Source: Hyphomicrobiales bacterium
Lineage (GTDB): Bacteria; Pseudomonadota; Alphaproteobacteria; Rhizobiales; Rhizobiaceae
Direction: 5' to 3'
NCBI GenBank assembly: GCA_900472675.1
Contig: UCJA01000006.1
Location: forward strand, 124,001 to 188,000
DNA length: 64,000 nt
The notes under the pieces are model-generated. The model saw only the letters and a program-made list of their open reading frames with translations, did not search any database and had not been told where the DNA came from. The translations under genes were made by a program, and so were the position numbers. Shown in pieces: positions 34,076 to 43,006 of this stretch (within the stretch, counting starts at the first letter, position 1; each line of letters starts with the position of its first letter).

Positions 34076-36247
34076 ATGCGCACCGCATTTTCCGCCATCA
34101 TCTGGGCGCTCGCGACCCTGATGATCCTGCTCCTGGTGACGCTGCCCATCAACACCCGAACGCAGCTGATCGCCAGCGTGCTGATCGTCGGCGCCATGGC
34201 GATCATCAAGCTTCTCAAAGCCGAAGGAAAATGGCGACTGGTGGCGCTTGCCTTCGGCGCTGCCATGGTCCTGCGCTACGTCTACTGGCGCACCACGAGC
34301 ACGCTCCCGCCGATCAACCAGCTGGAAAACTTCATTCCGGGCATGCTGGTCTACCTGGCGGAAATGTACAGCGTGCTGATGTTGGGCCTCAGCCTGTTTG
34401 TCGTCGCCATGCCACTGCCGCCGCGCAAGGCGGGCAGCAAGGAGATGACGCGGCTGCCGACGGTGGACGTGTTCGTGCCCTCCTATAACGAGGACGAAGG
34501 CCTGCTCGCCAACACCCTGGCCGCCTGCCGCAACATGGACTATCCGGCCGACAAGTTTACGGTGTGGCTGCTGGACGACGGAAGCACCGTGCAGAAGCGC
34601 AAATCCGGCAACGTCGCCGAAGCGCGCGCCGCCGAACAGCGGCAGAAATTGCTGCAGCAGCTCTGCGACGACCTCGGCGTGCGCTATCTCACCCGCGAGC
34701 GCAACGAGCATGCCAAGGCCGGCAACCTCAACAACGGGCTTGCGCATTCCTCGGGCGAACTGATCGCGGTGTTCGACGCCGACCACGCCCCGGCGCGCGA
34801 CTTCCTGCTGGAGACCGTCCACTACTTCGAGAACCACCCCAAGCTGTTTCTGGTGCAGACGCCGCACTTCTTCCTCAACCCGGATCCTGTCGAGCGGAAC
34901 CTGCGCACCTTCGAGAAGATGCCGAGCGAGAACGAGATGTTCTACGGCATCATCCAGCGCGGCCTCGACAAATGGAACGCAGCCTTCTTTTGCGGCTCGG
35001 CCGCGGTGCTGAACCGCAAGGCACTGGAAGTCTCCAATGGTTTCAGCGGCATCAGCATCACCGAGGACTGCGAGACCGCACTCGACCTGCACGGCCTTGG
35101 CTGGCACAGCATTTATGTGGACCGGCCGCTGATCGCCGGTCTGCAGCCGGCAACCTTTGCCAGCTTCATCGGCCAGCGCTCGCGCTGGGCGCAGGGCATG
35201 ATGCAGATCCTGCGGTTCCGTTTCCCGCCGCTCAAGCGCGGACTCTCCTTCCCGCAGCGCCTCTGCTACATGTCGTCGACGCTGTTCTGGCTGTTTCCCT
35301 TCCCGCGCACGATCTTCCTGTTTGCGCCGCTGTTCTACCTGTTCTTCGACCTGCAGATCTTCACGTCCTCCGGCGGCGAATTCCTCGTCTATTCGCTGAC
35401 CTACATGATCGTGAACATGCTGATGCAGAACTACCTGTACGGCTCCTTCCGCTGGCCCTGGATTTCCGAACTCTACGAATATGTCCAGACGGTGCATCTT
35501 CTGCCGGCCGTGGTGTCGGTCATGCTCAACCCGCACAAGCCCACCTTCAAGGTGACCGCCAAGGACGAATCCGTGTCCGTCAGCCGGCTGTCGGAAATCA
35601 GCCGTCCCTTCTTCGTGATCTTCGCCATTCTCGTCGTCGCCTTCTTCATGAGCGTCTACCGGGTTTACGCGGAGCCCTACAAGGCGGACGTGACCCTGGT
35701 GGTCGGCGGCTGGAACCTGCTCAACATCATCATCGCCGGCTGTGCGCTGGGTGTGGTGTCCGAGCGGGGCGAGCGGCAATCGTCGCGGCGCGTGCGTGTC
35801 AGCCGCCGCTGCGAATTCGGGCTTGGCGATCGCTGGTTCACTGCGACGGTCGAGGATGTCTCGGTGCATGGGGCCGCGCTTCAGGTCTACAACGAAGGCT
35901 TCCGCGAGTTTTCCCAGCAGGGTGTCGGCTACATCCGCTTCCAGCCCTATGGTGACATGCCGATCAGCGACCTGCCGGTGGAAATCCGTCAGGTCGACAG
36001 CGTCGGCGACGTGACCTCCATCGGCTGCCGCTACATGCCGCAGAAGGCGACAGACCACCGCCTGATCGCCGACCTGATCTTTGCCAATTCCGCCCAATGG
36101 ACGCAGTTCCAGATGGGACGCCGCCATAACCCCGGCCTGTTGCGCGGAACGATCTGGTTCCTGGGCGTCGCGCTCTACCAGACCACACGAGGTCTCGGCT
36201 ACCTGGTCAAGGACCTGGGCCGCAAACGGACGGGTGAGGACGCATGA
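34076..36247 (+). CDS. bcsA: Cellulose synthase catalytic subunit BcsA
   Basis: 723 residues. N-terminal membrane helices (about 5-125) precede a GT2 domain with DDGST, FDADHAPAR (DxD), ITEDCETALDLHGLG (TED) and the QRSRWAQGM motif (Q-x-x-R-W). More membrane helices follow. The C-terminal PilZ domain has the c-di-GMP signature RQSSRRVRVSRR (R-x-x-x-R) and DVSVHGA (D-x-S-x-x-G). It polymerises UDP-glucose to beta-1,4-glucan and moves the chain through the inner membrane when bound to c-di-GMP. GGAGG lies 9 bases before the ATG. The stop overlaps the bcsB start. Confidence 0.96.
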   Translation: MRTAFSAIIWALATLMILLLVTLPINTRTQLIASVLIVGAMAIIKLLKAEGKWRLVALAFGAAMVLRYVYWRTTSTLPPINQLENFIPGMLVYLAEMYSVLMLGLSLFVVAMPLPPRKAGSKEMTRLPTVDVFVPSYNEDEGLLANTLAACRNMDYPADKFTVWLLDDGSTVQKRKSGNVAEARAAEQRQKLLQQLCDDLGVRYLTRERNEHAKAGNLNNGLAHSSGELIAVFDADHAPARDFLLETVHYFENHPKLFLVQTPHFFLNPDPVERNLRTFEKMPSENEMFYGIIQRGLDKWNAAFFCGSAAVLNRKALEVSNGFSGISITEDCETALDLHGLGWHSIYVDRPLIAGLQPATFASFIGQRSRWAQGMMQILRFRFPPLKRGLSFPQRLCYMSSTLFWLFPFPRTIFLFAPLFYLFFDLQIFTSSGGEFLVYSLTYMIVNMLMQNYLYGSFRWPWISELYEYVQTVHLLPAVVSVMLNPHKPTFKVTAKDESVSVSRLSEISRPFFVIFAILVVAFFMSVYRVYAEPYKADVTLVVGGWNLLNIIIAGCALGVVSERGERQSSRRVRVSRRCEFGLGDRWFTATVEDVSVHGAALQVYNEGFREFSQQGVGYIRFQPYGDMPISDLPVEIRQVDSVGDVTSIGCRYMPQKATDHRLIADLIFANSAQWTQFQMGRRHNPGLLRGTIWFLGVALYQTTRGLGYLVKDLGRKRTGEDA

Positions 36248-38724
36248 GGAGGCTTGCGGTGACGAAAGCGTTTCTGCTGCTGCTGGCCTGCTGCATGGCC
36301 TCACCGGCGCTGGCACAGATCGCAGCGCCTGCCCCATTCGATATGGCGCCGGAACGAGGGCCGGATAGCCCTCCGGCCGCCGTGCGCCCTGCCGCACCGC
36401 CCACCCGCAATGCTGCGCCGCCTGCAACGACCGCTCCAGCTCCTGCCCCGGCTGCATCGTCGCGCCAGCCGCTGCCGCCGCGTCCGATCACCCCGACACC
36501 GCCTGCAGCGCTTGCCCCGGCAGCCAACCCTGCGCCGGATGCCCAGGCTGCACCGAATGCTCAGGCTGCCCAGTCTCTCGACCCGTCGCGGCGTTATCTC
36601 GTGCCGTTCGGATCGCTTCGTCTTGCCGGCGAGGTGGAACAGCGCGCCTGGTCCGTCTACCTGACCGCCGAGCAGGCCGCCGCGCCCGCCAAGCTCCACT
36701 TCGCCTACAAGAATTCGATCGTGGTTGCGCCGGAGGTCTCCAACCTTCGGGTCAGCATCAACGACGTGCAGCTCTATGGTAACCGGATCGCCTCGTCGAA
36801 CCAGGCGGCGGAGCAGGCGGTGGTGGTTCCGGCCGGCGTTCTGAAGGCCGGCGCCAACATCGTCCGCTTCCGAGCCGACCAGCGGCACCGCACCGACTGC
36901 ACGGTGGAATCCACCTTCGAACTGTGGACCGATATCGATCCGCAGCAGACCTTCCTCTCTTTCGACAACAAGCAGTCCGGCCGCTTCACCCGGCTGGACG
37001 ACCTGCGGGCCGTCGGGCTGGACGGCCAGGGCCGCACCCATTTCCGGCTGGTCGTGCCCTCCCTGGACCAGCTCGGCGCAACCGACGTGCTGATGCGGCT
37101 GGCGCAGGGCCTGGCACTGATGGGCGGCATGCCGAACCAGTCGTTCAGCCTGCAGAAGGAGGTCGGTGGGCCACTGCAGCCGGGCGAGATCGCCGTCTTC
37201 GTCGGCACTCCGGACGAACTACGGCCTCAGCTGCCGACCATTTCCACCACAGCTTCCGCCGCGGCCGTTGCAAGCTTTGTGGACTATCCGGGCGGCAAGG
37301 GCGCGTCCGCCCTGGTACTGTCGGGTCCCACCTGGCCGTCGATCCAGGGGCTGATCGAGAGCTTTGTCACCTCCACCGACGGAACCGCCACCCAGCGCCG
37401 CGAGGCCCTGTCCACGTTCAGCTGGAACGGCTTCGACACGCCTCTGTTGTTTTCCGAGAGCCTGGTGGATTTCGCCAGCATGGGGGTGACGGGCGAGGAG
37501 TTTTCCGGGCGCCTCTACCGCACCCAGTTCACTATCGGCGTCCCGGCCGACTTCTATGCCAATGCCTATGGCGAAGCGCGCATCCTGCTCGATGCCGCCT
37601 ATACGGCAGAGGTGCTGCCGGGCAGCCATATCGACGTCATCGTCAACGGCAATATCGCCTCGACCGTGCCGATCACTGCAACGGGCGGCGCGATCCTCCG
37701 CCACCTGCCGATCAAGCTGACCCTGCGCCACTTCAAACCCGGCGTGAACACGATCGTCATCGAGGCCGCCATGATCACTGCGGCCGACAAGGCCTGCACG
37801 CCCGGCTCCACGGCCGACGACAAGCCGCGCTTTGCGCTGTTCGGCAGCTCGCAGTTCGCGATGCCGGATTTTGCCCGGATCGCCCAGGTGCCCAATCTCA
37901 GCGCCACGGTCGGCACCGGCTATCCCTATGCCAACAGCCGCGATCCGGTGTCGCTGTTCCTGGGGCGCATCGACGAGAAAACGCTTTCGGCCGCGGCAAC
38001 CTTCCTCGGCAAGGCGGCCGTCGCATCGCACCGGATCATGCCCGTCACCGTGATGACGTCGGCTGCCCGGGTTGCCGGCCGCGATGCCCTGTTCGTCGGT
38101 TCGATCTCGGAGTTCCCGGCAAACGTCCTGGCACAGCTGAAGATCGACCAGGACAGCCGCAACAGCTGGAACCCGGAGGGCAGCAGCGTTCCGCCAACCG
38201 CGTCCTCGCTCACCCTGCATGACTGGCAGGACCGCACCGGTAACAACTTCCTTGCCCGGCAATTTTCGTCACTGGCGGACTGGGCCAAACAGAATTTCGA
38301 CCTTTCCTCGGCCATGCTGCGGTTTGCGCCGGCGACCAACGCTATGTACCGGCCGCCGCAATCGGCCAGGATGATCGTTGCGCAGGAAAGCGACCCGACC
38401 GGTGCCGGCACCTGGACGGCGCTCATTTCGCCCAACAGCGATGCGCTGGCCGAGGGCATGAACCAGTTCGCCATGCGCGAGAACTGGGACAATCTGAAGG
38501 GCCGCATTGCGATCTACAGCGGGCCGCAGGCGCAGGTGGATACCGTGCCGGTAAGCTGGTTCCGCTTCGTGCCCACCCAGGGCCTGTCGTTCACCAATGC
38601 GCGGCTGATTGCAGCCAACTGGCTGTCGGACAACATCATGTCCTACGGGCTGCTGCTGGCGGCAAGCGCCGTGCTAGTCGGACTTGCCACGACGGGTCTG
38701 CTTGCCCGGCTGGGACGCAAATAG
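36244..38724 (+). CDS. bcsB: Cellulose synthase regulatory subunit BcsB
   Basis: 826 residues starting in an ATGA overlap with bcsA. A signal peptide at 1-25 (AFLLLLACCMASPALA) is followed by an Ala/Pro-rich linker (about 30-110). The large periplasmic part has alternating carbohydrate-binding and flavodoxin-like domains (FAYKNSIVVAPEVSNLRVSI, FRADQRHRTDCTVESTFELW, ADFYANAYGEARILLDAAYT). A C-terminal membrane anchor lies at about 795-815 (GLLLAASAVLVGLATTGLLA). BcsB guides the nascent glucan through the periplasm. No bcsZ endoglucanase follows; a DNA-repair gene on the other strand begins 34 bases later. Confidence 0.95.
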   Translation: MRRLAVTKAFLLLLACCMASPALAQIAAPAPFDMAPERGPDSPPAAVRPAAPPTRNAAPPATTAPAPAPAASSRQPLPPRPITPTPPAALAPAANPAPDAQAAPNAQAAQSLDPSRRYLVPFGSLRLAGEVEQRAWSVYLTAEQAAAPAKLHFAYKNSIVVAPEVSNLRVSINDVQLYGNRIASSNQAAEQAVVVPAGVLKAGANIVRFRADQRHRTDCTVESTFELWTDIDPQQTFLSFDNKQSGRFTRLDDLRAVGLDGQGRTHFRLVVPSLDQLGATDVLMRLAQGLALMGGMPNQSFSLQKEVGGPLQPGEIAVFVGTPDELRPQLPTISTTASAAAVASFVDYPGGKGASALVLSGPTWPSIQGLIESFVTSTDGTATQRREALSTFSWNGFDTPLLFSESLVDFASMGVTGEEFSGRLYRTQFTIGVPADFYANAYGEARILLDAAYTAEVLPGSHIDVIVNGNIASTVPITATGGAILRHLPIKLTLRHFKPGVNTIVIEAAMITAADKACTPGSTADDKPRFALFGSSQFAMPDFARIAQVPNLSATVGTGYPYANSRDPVSLFLGRIDEKTLSAAATFLGKAAVASHRIMPVTVMTSAARVAGRDALFVGSISEFPANVLAQLKIDQDSRNSWNPEGSSVPPTASSLTLHDWQDRTGNNFLARQFSSLADWAKQNFDLSSAMLRFAPATNAMYRPPQSARMIVAQESDPTGAGTWTALISPNSDALAEGMNQFAMRENWDNLKGRIAIYSGPQAQVDTVPVSWFRFVPTQGLSFTNARLIAANWLSDNIMSYGLLLAASAVLVGLATTGLLARLGRK

Positions 38725-38758
38725 GGCTGGCCTCGTCCGGCCTTCCCTCTTTGCCCGC

Positions 38759-39337
38759 TCAGGGCGGGTTCGCTATGCCGTGTCGACCAGTGAATCTGCG
38801 GCTGACATAGGGTGATCCCTCCAAGCCGAAACGCCAGGGCAGATCGGCTGCCTGCGATATGCCGACGCGTCGACCGACCACAACCGGCACCGGCATGGCT
38901 GGCGCCTCCAACGCAAAGGGTGGCGCCAGCACGGCGCAGCCATTGTGCTCCAGGTGGATCCCGAGCGCCTGGCAGACGCGCCCGGGCCCCGCGCAGAGCA
39001 GGTGCGGATCCGCATGGCCGCGCCGCGCCGCCATGGCCTCAAGACCCCGGAGTGGCTCCAGTGCGCGGATGAGCACGGCACTTCCCGGGCGGCAGACGAT
39101 GTTGGCGCACCAGTGGATTCCATAGGAGCGATAGACATAGAGATGCGCGGGCAATCCGAACATCACGCCATTGCGCGGGGTCGGGCCGCGGAAACTGTGG
39201 GAGGCTGGATCATCCGGCTCATAGGCTTCGGTTTCCACGATCATGCCGCCGCAGCCACCCAGGTCAAACTGGACGCCGATCAGCTGATGCGCCACGTCGA
39301 CTGCGCTGCGGTCAAAGAAAGCCGGGGTCAGGAGCAT
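38759..39337 (-). CDS. DNA-3-methyladenine glycosylase (AAG/Mpg family)
   Basis: 192 residues, typical for bacterial Mpg. Catalytic Glu37 is in VETEAYEPDDPASHSFRG. Other family motifs are TPRNGVMFGLPAHLYVYRSY, CAGPGRVCQALGI and a final VSRRFTGRHG. It excises alkylated purines in base-excision repair. It is convergent with bcsB; only 34 bases separate the stops, and I see only a weak GGCC-loop-GGCC hairpin there. Confidence 0.92.
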   Translation of the reverse strand: MLLTPAFFDRSAVDVAHQLIGVQFDLGGCGGMIVETEAYEPDDPASHSFRGPTPRNGVMFGLPAHLYVYRSYGIHWCANIVCRPGSAVLIRALEPLRGLEAMAARRGHADPHLLCAGPGRVCQALGIHLEHNGCAVLAPPFALEAPAMPVPVVVGRRVGISQAADLPWRFGLEGSPYVSRRFTGRHGIANPP

Positions 39338-39401
39338 GGGCCTACGCTTCGGTTCATCTATCCAGGAGCGGACACGCTATAGGCGCGTGCCTGGAGTTTG
39401 T

Positions 39402-39437
39402 CTCTGGGCCCGCGCCGGACCTGGCACGCGCCCAGAG
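39402..39437 (-). terminator. Hairpin downstream of the 28-codon ORF
   Basis: An 8-bp stem, CTCTGGGC (39402-39409) with GCCCAGAG (39430-39437), encloses a 20-base loop just after the mini-ORF stop. There is no T tract. It may serve either direction between the Mpg gene and the mini-ORF. Confidence 0.35.
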
Positions 39438-39445
39438 CTTTCAGC

Positions 39446-39532
39446 CTAGAAGCGGGCCAGGAATTCGAACAGGACAAAGCCCAGGGCTGCGAAGGCCAGA
39501 GCCAGGGCGATGGTGGTCGAGAGGTTCTGCAT
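39446..39532 (-). CDS. 28-residue single-pass membrane microprotein
   Basis: The ORF reads MQNLSTTIALALAFAALGFV then LFEFLARF, a single hydrophobic helix with a short polar head and a basic tail. GGGAGAAG is centred about 8 bases before the ATG, a good Shine-Dalgarno. A hairpin follows the stop. The combination of a strong ribosome site, a clean membrane helix and a downstream hairpin favours a real small protein; its role is unknown. Confidence 0.5.
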   Translation of the reverse strand: MQNLSTTIALALAFAALGFVLFEFLARF

Positions 39533-39817
39533 CGTCTTCTCCCGTCACAGGCGCCGTCATGGCGCCGCATGCTGATACGGGGGATAACCCTTCAGAGCCG
39601 GAAAGTTTCAGAAGAAGACAATTTGTCCACGCCTGCCGAAGGCGAAGCATAACACGATGCTAACCGATCGAGGGATCTTGTCCCGACTTGACGCAGGCTT
39701 GCAGCATCCCGGCACAGGAAACCACAAGTGGTGTCCTTCCGTTTATCTTTTCTGAAGACCTGACGGCGAAAGTTGCACCTCAGGGCGCGGCGATTCGCGC
39801 CAGGTAACGGAGTTCGC

Positions 39818-40078
39818 ATGTCACTGGTACAGTTCCCCGCAGATCGACGCACGGCAGACATCAGACGGTGCGCAAACACACTCCAGGACCTGCACGGAGA
39901 AGACGCTAACCGCTTCTGGCGGTCGGAAATGGCCCGCTTCGCGGCGACTCTTCGCGAACAGGGCGTGGAAGAGACCGAAGTCTCGCACCAGGCGTATCTC
40001 TATCTGGCCGCGGTGCAGCTCGAGCTCGAAGTGGCTTTTGCAGAGGAAAGGGTCGAAGGGTCTCGCAGGCGCACGTAA
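39818..40078 (+). CDS. Small DUF6074-like protein
   Basis: 86 residues from the ATG at 39818, with ACGGAG 6 bases upstream. The pattern FPADRRTADIRRCANTLQDL, then DANRFWRSEMARFAATLREQ resembles the small helical DUF6074 family common in Rhizobiaceae. The function is unknown. Flanking spacing gives no operon. Confidence 0.6.
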   Translation: MSLVQFPADRRTADIRRCANTLQDLHGEDANRFWRSEMARFAATLREQGVEETEVSHQAYLYLAAVQLELEVAFAEERVEGSRRRT

Positions 40079-40112
40079 CGCCCCGCCCCTTCTCGCAATG
40101 AATATCCGTCTG

Positions 40113-40547
40113 TTAGGCTTCCAGCAGGGGTGAGCCCGTGAACAGCTGCAGCTCTCGCGGGCAGCGGATCTCACGACCCTCGCGCCTGGAGGCCAGATAT
40201 TTCAGCACTCTCGACAGGGACGCATCGTCGACTGGCTTTGCAAGAACGCCGATAGCAGAGTCCGTATCCAGTGGGACAGCCTCCGGGTTGGCCGTTACAA
40301 TCACCACCGAAGCGCCGTGCTTGGTAAAGTCCCGAGCGATCTCCAGCCCGCTTGCACCATCAAGCAGGTTAAGGTCAATCAAAGCGATATCGGCCTTGCC
40401 CAGGTATTCAAGCGCATGCGTGCGGCTCGCTGCAGCACCAATGACTTCGTACCCCAGGTCAGCGATGGCCTGTTCGGCCGCCGCTGCGATGAGAAAATGG
40501 TCCTCGATAACAAGGACCTTGTATGGAAACCGGGCTTGCTTTTTCAT
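40113..40547 (-). CDS. Single-domain response regulator
   Basis: 144 residues from the ATG at 40547 (MKKQARFPYKVLVIEDHFLI); an alternative ATG is at 40583, and neither has a clear Shine-Dalgarno. It is a receiver with acidic pair Glu-Asp (VIEDHF), phospho-Asp in IALIDLNLLDG, Thr in VVIVTANPE and Lys in VLAKPVDD. There is no output domain. Receivers of this type act through a partner kinase or phosphotransfer; the nearest kinase is 0.8 kb away on the other strand. Confidence 0.8.
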   Translation of the reverse strand: MKKQARFPYKVLVIEDHFLIAAAAEQAIADLGYEVIGAAASRTHALEYLGKADIALIDLNLLDGASGLEIARDFTKHGASVVIVTANPEAVPLDTDSAIGVLAKPVDDASLSRVLKYLASRREGREIRCPRELQLFTGSPLLEA

Positions 40548-41338
40548 GTCCAGAGAACGCGGAGAGTAATTCTTCCGTTCCATTGCAGAATCGGTTCGTT
40601 GTCGGCCTGATTGCACCACTCTTGCCTTGGCTATGCAATCCCTATTGCAAAGGCGCTGGTGAGGCCAGTGCGGGCGGCGGGAAGCACCACGCGGCGGCGT
40701 GACGAAGACAGATACTCACAGTCGAAGAAGAAGGGCAAGAATGGTGCCCGGAGGCGGAACAAAAATTCAATATCTTTCAGCTAGTTAAGTAGAATCCAAC
40801 GCTTTCTCATGCCAGAATTTAAGAAGCACGCAGGATCGAACAAGAGCGTTGCTGTCGGTAGAGAGCGACCTCGCGACCGATGTGAGAGCGCCACCCAAAG
40901 CGTTGTCGTACTCGTTCCTCAAAAAGCCTTCTCTTCCCACTCCCAAACAGCCATCAACGCCTTTTCCCGCATCCGCTGATTAATGGTCTAACTTTCTTTC
41001 GAAGGGGCGCACCTCAGGAACTTTGCCATCGGATCTCATCTAGGATTGATGCACGACACTTTTTGGTTTCTTCGGCACTCGTCCTACAACTCACTTCCAA
41101 GTCGACTAGAGCTGATGGCATGCCGTACTGTAAAACATAGACGAACGCCCACAGGGGGGCACCTGGCTACGTCCGTTGCCGAGCCTGCGCCAAGAGCTTT
41201 TGATCCGAGCATCGCATTCACGGCTTTGGAATTGCCTGGGCTGTGCCCTCAGTCTAGTAGATGTGCTAACTTGTGAAACGTTAGGTCTGTAACAGGTTAT
41301 CTCTCTGTGTGGTGTCAGCCATTACCTAGGGCCCGGCT
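40548..41338. other. Gene-poor, AT-richer intergenic region
   Basis: About 790 bases between the orphan receiver and the PAS kinase. A 76-codon ORF at 41046-41276 has no recognisable features and no good ribosome site. Base composition is less GC-rich than the flanks. It may mark a junction between the core motility/cellulose block and the accessory signalling region. No tRNA or repeat is seen. Confidence 0.4.
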
Positions 41339-42958
41339 ATGAGAGGCAAAGACATTTCAAAAGGCGAAGACACTGGCGAAGATGCGCATCCGCTTCCTGA
41401 CCTGCGCGATCTGGTCGACACGGTTCCTGCGATCATGTCCTATTTCGACCGTAACTTGATCTGTCGGTTCGCGAACGCCTATCATTTTGGATGGTATGGC
41501 CGCTCTCCTGCGACAATGGTCGGGCGCCACTTGCGCGAGATCATCGGGGAAACGGATTTCGAGGCCAGACAGCCCCACATAGAGCGCGCCTTCCGTGGAG
41601 AAACGTCGGCGTTCGAATACAGGGTACCCAATCACAACGGGACGTCCAGGGTTTCGGCAATCCGATATGTGCCGAAGAGGATACCCGGTGGCGTCGACGG
41701 ATTTTACATTCTGGCGTTCGATGTCGCCTCCCTTCATGATCGGTTCCAAAGCATTTTCGATGGCACTGCGGTCGGCTTCTGGATGCTTGATGTCACCCTG
41801 GCGCGGGCATGGATCAGGGAATATGGTGCCGAGGGTCCGGCGGCAGCGGCAGCGGCCCTGAGCCGGCACCCATCCCTGGTGCGCATGCTTCTCGACGCAA
41901 TGCCGATTATAGAAATCAACCACAAAGCCGGATCGATGTTTGAACTGCCGGTCACGCAGGCCACCGGTATGCGGTTCGGGACCTTCTGTCCCGACGAAAG
42001 CCTGGCTGCGTTCCGGGAGCAGCTCTGCGCGCTGGCGGCTGGCAACCGGTCTTTCGAAACGGAAACGACGCTGCGAACGTCCACAGGGCGGCCGGTCGAG
42101 GTTCTACTCACCTGTGCCTTCCCGAACGACGACCCCGGACAGAGCGCGATCATCATCGGCACGACGGACATTAGCTATCGAGTCGCCAAGGAACAGGAGC
42201 TGGTGAAGACGCAGGCGGACCTGGCGCACGCGCTGAGGGTGGCCACGCTGGGAGAGATGGTTGTGTCGATCGCCCATGAAGTTGCCCAGCCTCTTGGAGC
42301 GATCGTCACTGATGGTGCGGGTGCCTTGAGGTGGCTTCGTCGGCCCGAACCAGACCTCAAGGAGGTGGAAGAAGCACTGGATCGCATGATAGCCGAATGC
42401 AACCGCGCTTCTGCCGTGATCGCCAGAACGAAGGCACTTGCGATGAAGCAGGATTTCTTGAAAACCGACTGCGACATCAACGAGCTCATTGAAGAAACCA
42501 TTAGCGTGGTGCGCCGACAGCTTGCGTCTCACGAGACCCAGCTGTTTCTGGACCTGCAGTCAGATCTGCCGTTGCTGAGCGTCGATCGCGTGCAGATACA
42601 GCAGGTCCTGATCAACCTGTTTCTGAATGCTGCGCAAGCCATGCTTTCCCAGTCTACCGCACGGCACCTCAGAGTAGCGACGGGCCTGATCGGCTCTGAT
42701 ATTTGCATTACCGTGAGTGACAGTGGACCGGGCCTTGGTGCCGATGCCGAAAAGGCTTTCGACGTGTTCTTCACGACGAAGAAATCCGGAATGGGGATGG
42801 GACTTGCGATCGCCAAGCGTATCGTGGAGGCGCATGAGGGGACCATTTCCGTGCAGCCAGGAGAGCACCACGGCGCTATCTTCAACATCCGGCTGCCCGT
42901 CCTGCCTGCTCCACCGGAGGGTCAAGACGTCCAGGAAACGACCCGACTGTCCGGATGA
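41339..42958 (+). CDS. PAS-PAS histidine kinase (FixL-like class)
   Basis: 539 residues with no membrane segments. PAS 1 is at about 20-130 (VPAIMSYFDRNLICRFANAY) and PAS 2 at about 135-285. The HisKA domain has His313 in SIAHEVAQPLGAI; the usual Asn after HEV is Ala. HATPase_c contains the N box QQVLINLFLNAAQAM, G1 DSGPGLG and G2 GMGMGLAIAKRI. It is a cytosolic sensor kinase whose PAS ligand is unknown; no haem-PAS signature was identified. It is paralogous to the kinase at 49157-50791, with the same order and similar PAS 1 (FxRxxICRFANxxHxxWYGR). Cognate regulators are probably among the nearby receivers. Confidence 0.9.
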   Translation: MRGKDISKGEDTGEDAHPLPDLRDLVDTVPAIMSYFDRNLICRFANAYHFGWYGRSPATMVGRHLREIIGETDFEARQPHIERAFRGETSAFEYRVPNHNGTSRVSAIRYVPKRIPGGVDGFYILAFDVASLHDRFQSIFDGTAVGFWMLDVTLARAWIREYGAEGPAAAAAALSRHPSLVRMLLDAMPIIEINHKAGSMFELPVTQATGMRFGTFCPDESLAAFREQLCALAAGNRSFETETTLRTSTGRPVEVLLTCAFPNDDPGQSAIIIGTTDISYRVAKEQELVKTQADLAHALRVATLGEMVVSIAHEVAQPLGAIVTDGAGALRWLRRPEPDLKEVEEALDRMIAECNRASAVIARTKALAMKQDFLKTDCDINELIEETISVVRRQLASHETQLFLDLQSDLPLLSVDRVQIQQVLINLFLNAAQAMLSQSTARHLRVATGLIGSDICITVSDSGPGLGADAEKAFDVFFTTKKSGMGMGLAIAKRIVEAHEGTISVQPGEHHGAIFNIRLPVLPAPPEGQDVQETTRLSG

Positions 42959-43006
42959 CGCATCCCGCTCACATAGGATCGCCACCCTTCGACGAAAGAG
43001 CGTAAG

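Noticed and set aside
34049..36457. 802-codon antisense ORF opposite bcsA
   Set aside because: High GC and biased third positions of bcsA leave the antisense frame open. The product is His/Asp/Gln-rich with no domain, while bcsA on the other strand has all catalytic motifs.
41046..41276. 76-codon ORF upstream of the first PAS kinase
   Set aside because: No ribosome site, no recognisable features and amino-acid use unlike the neighbours.
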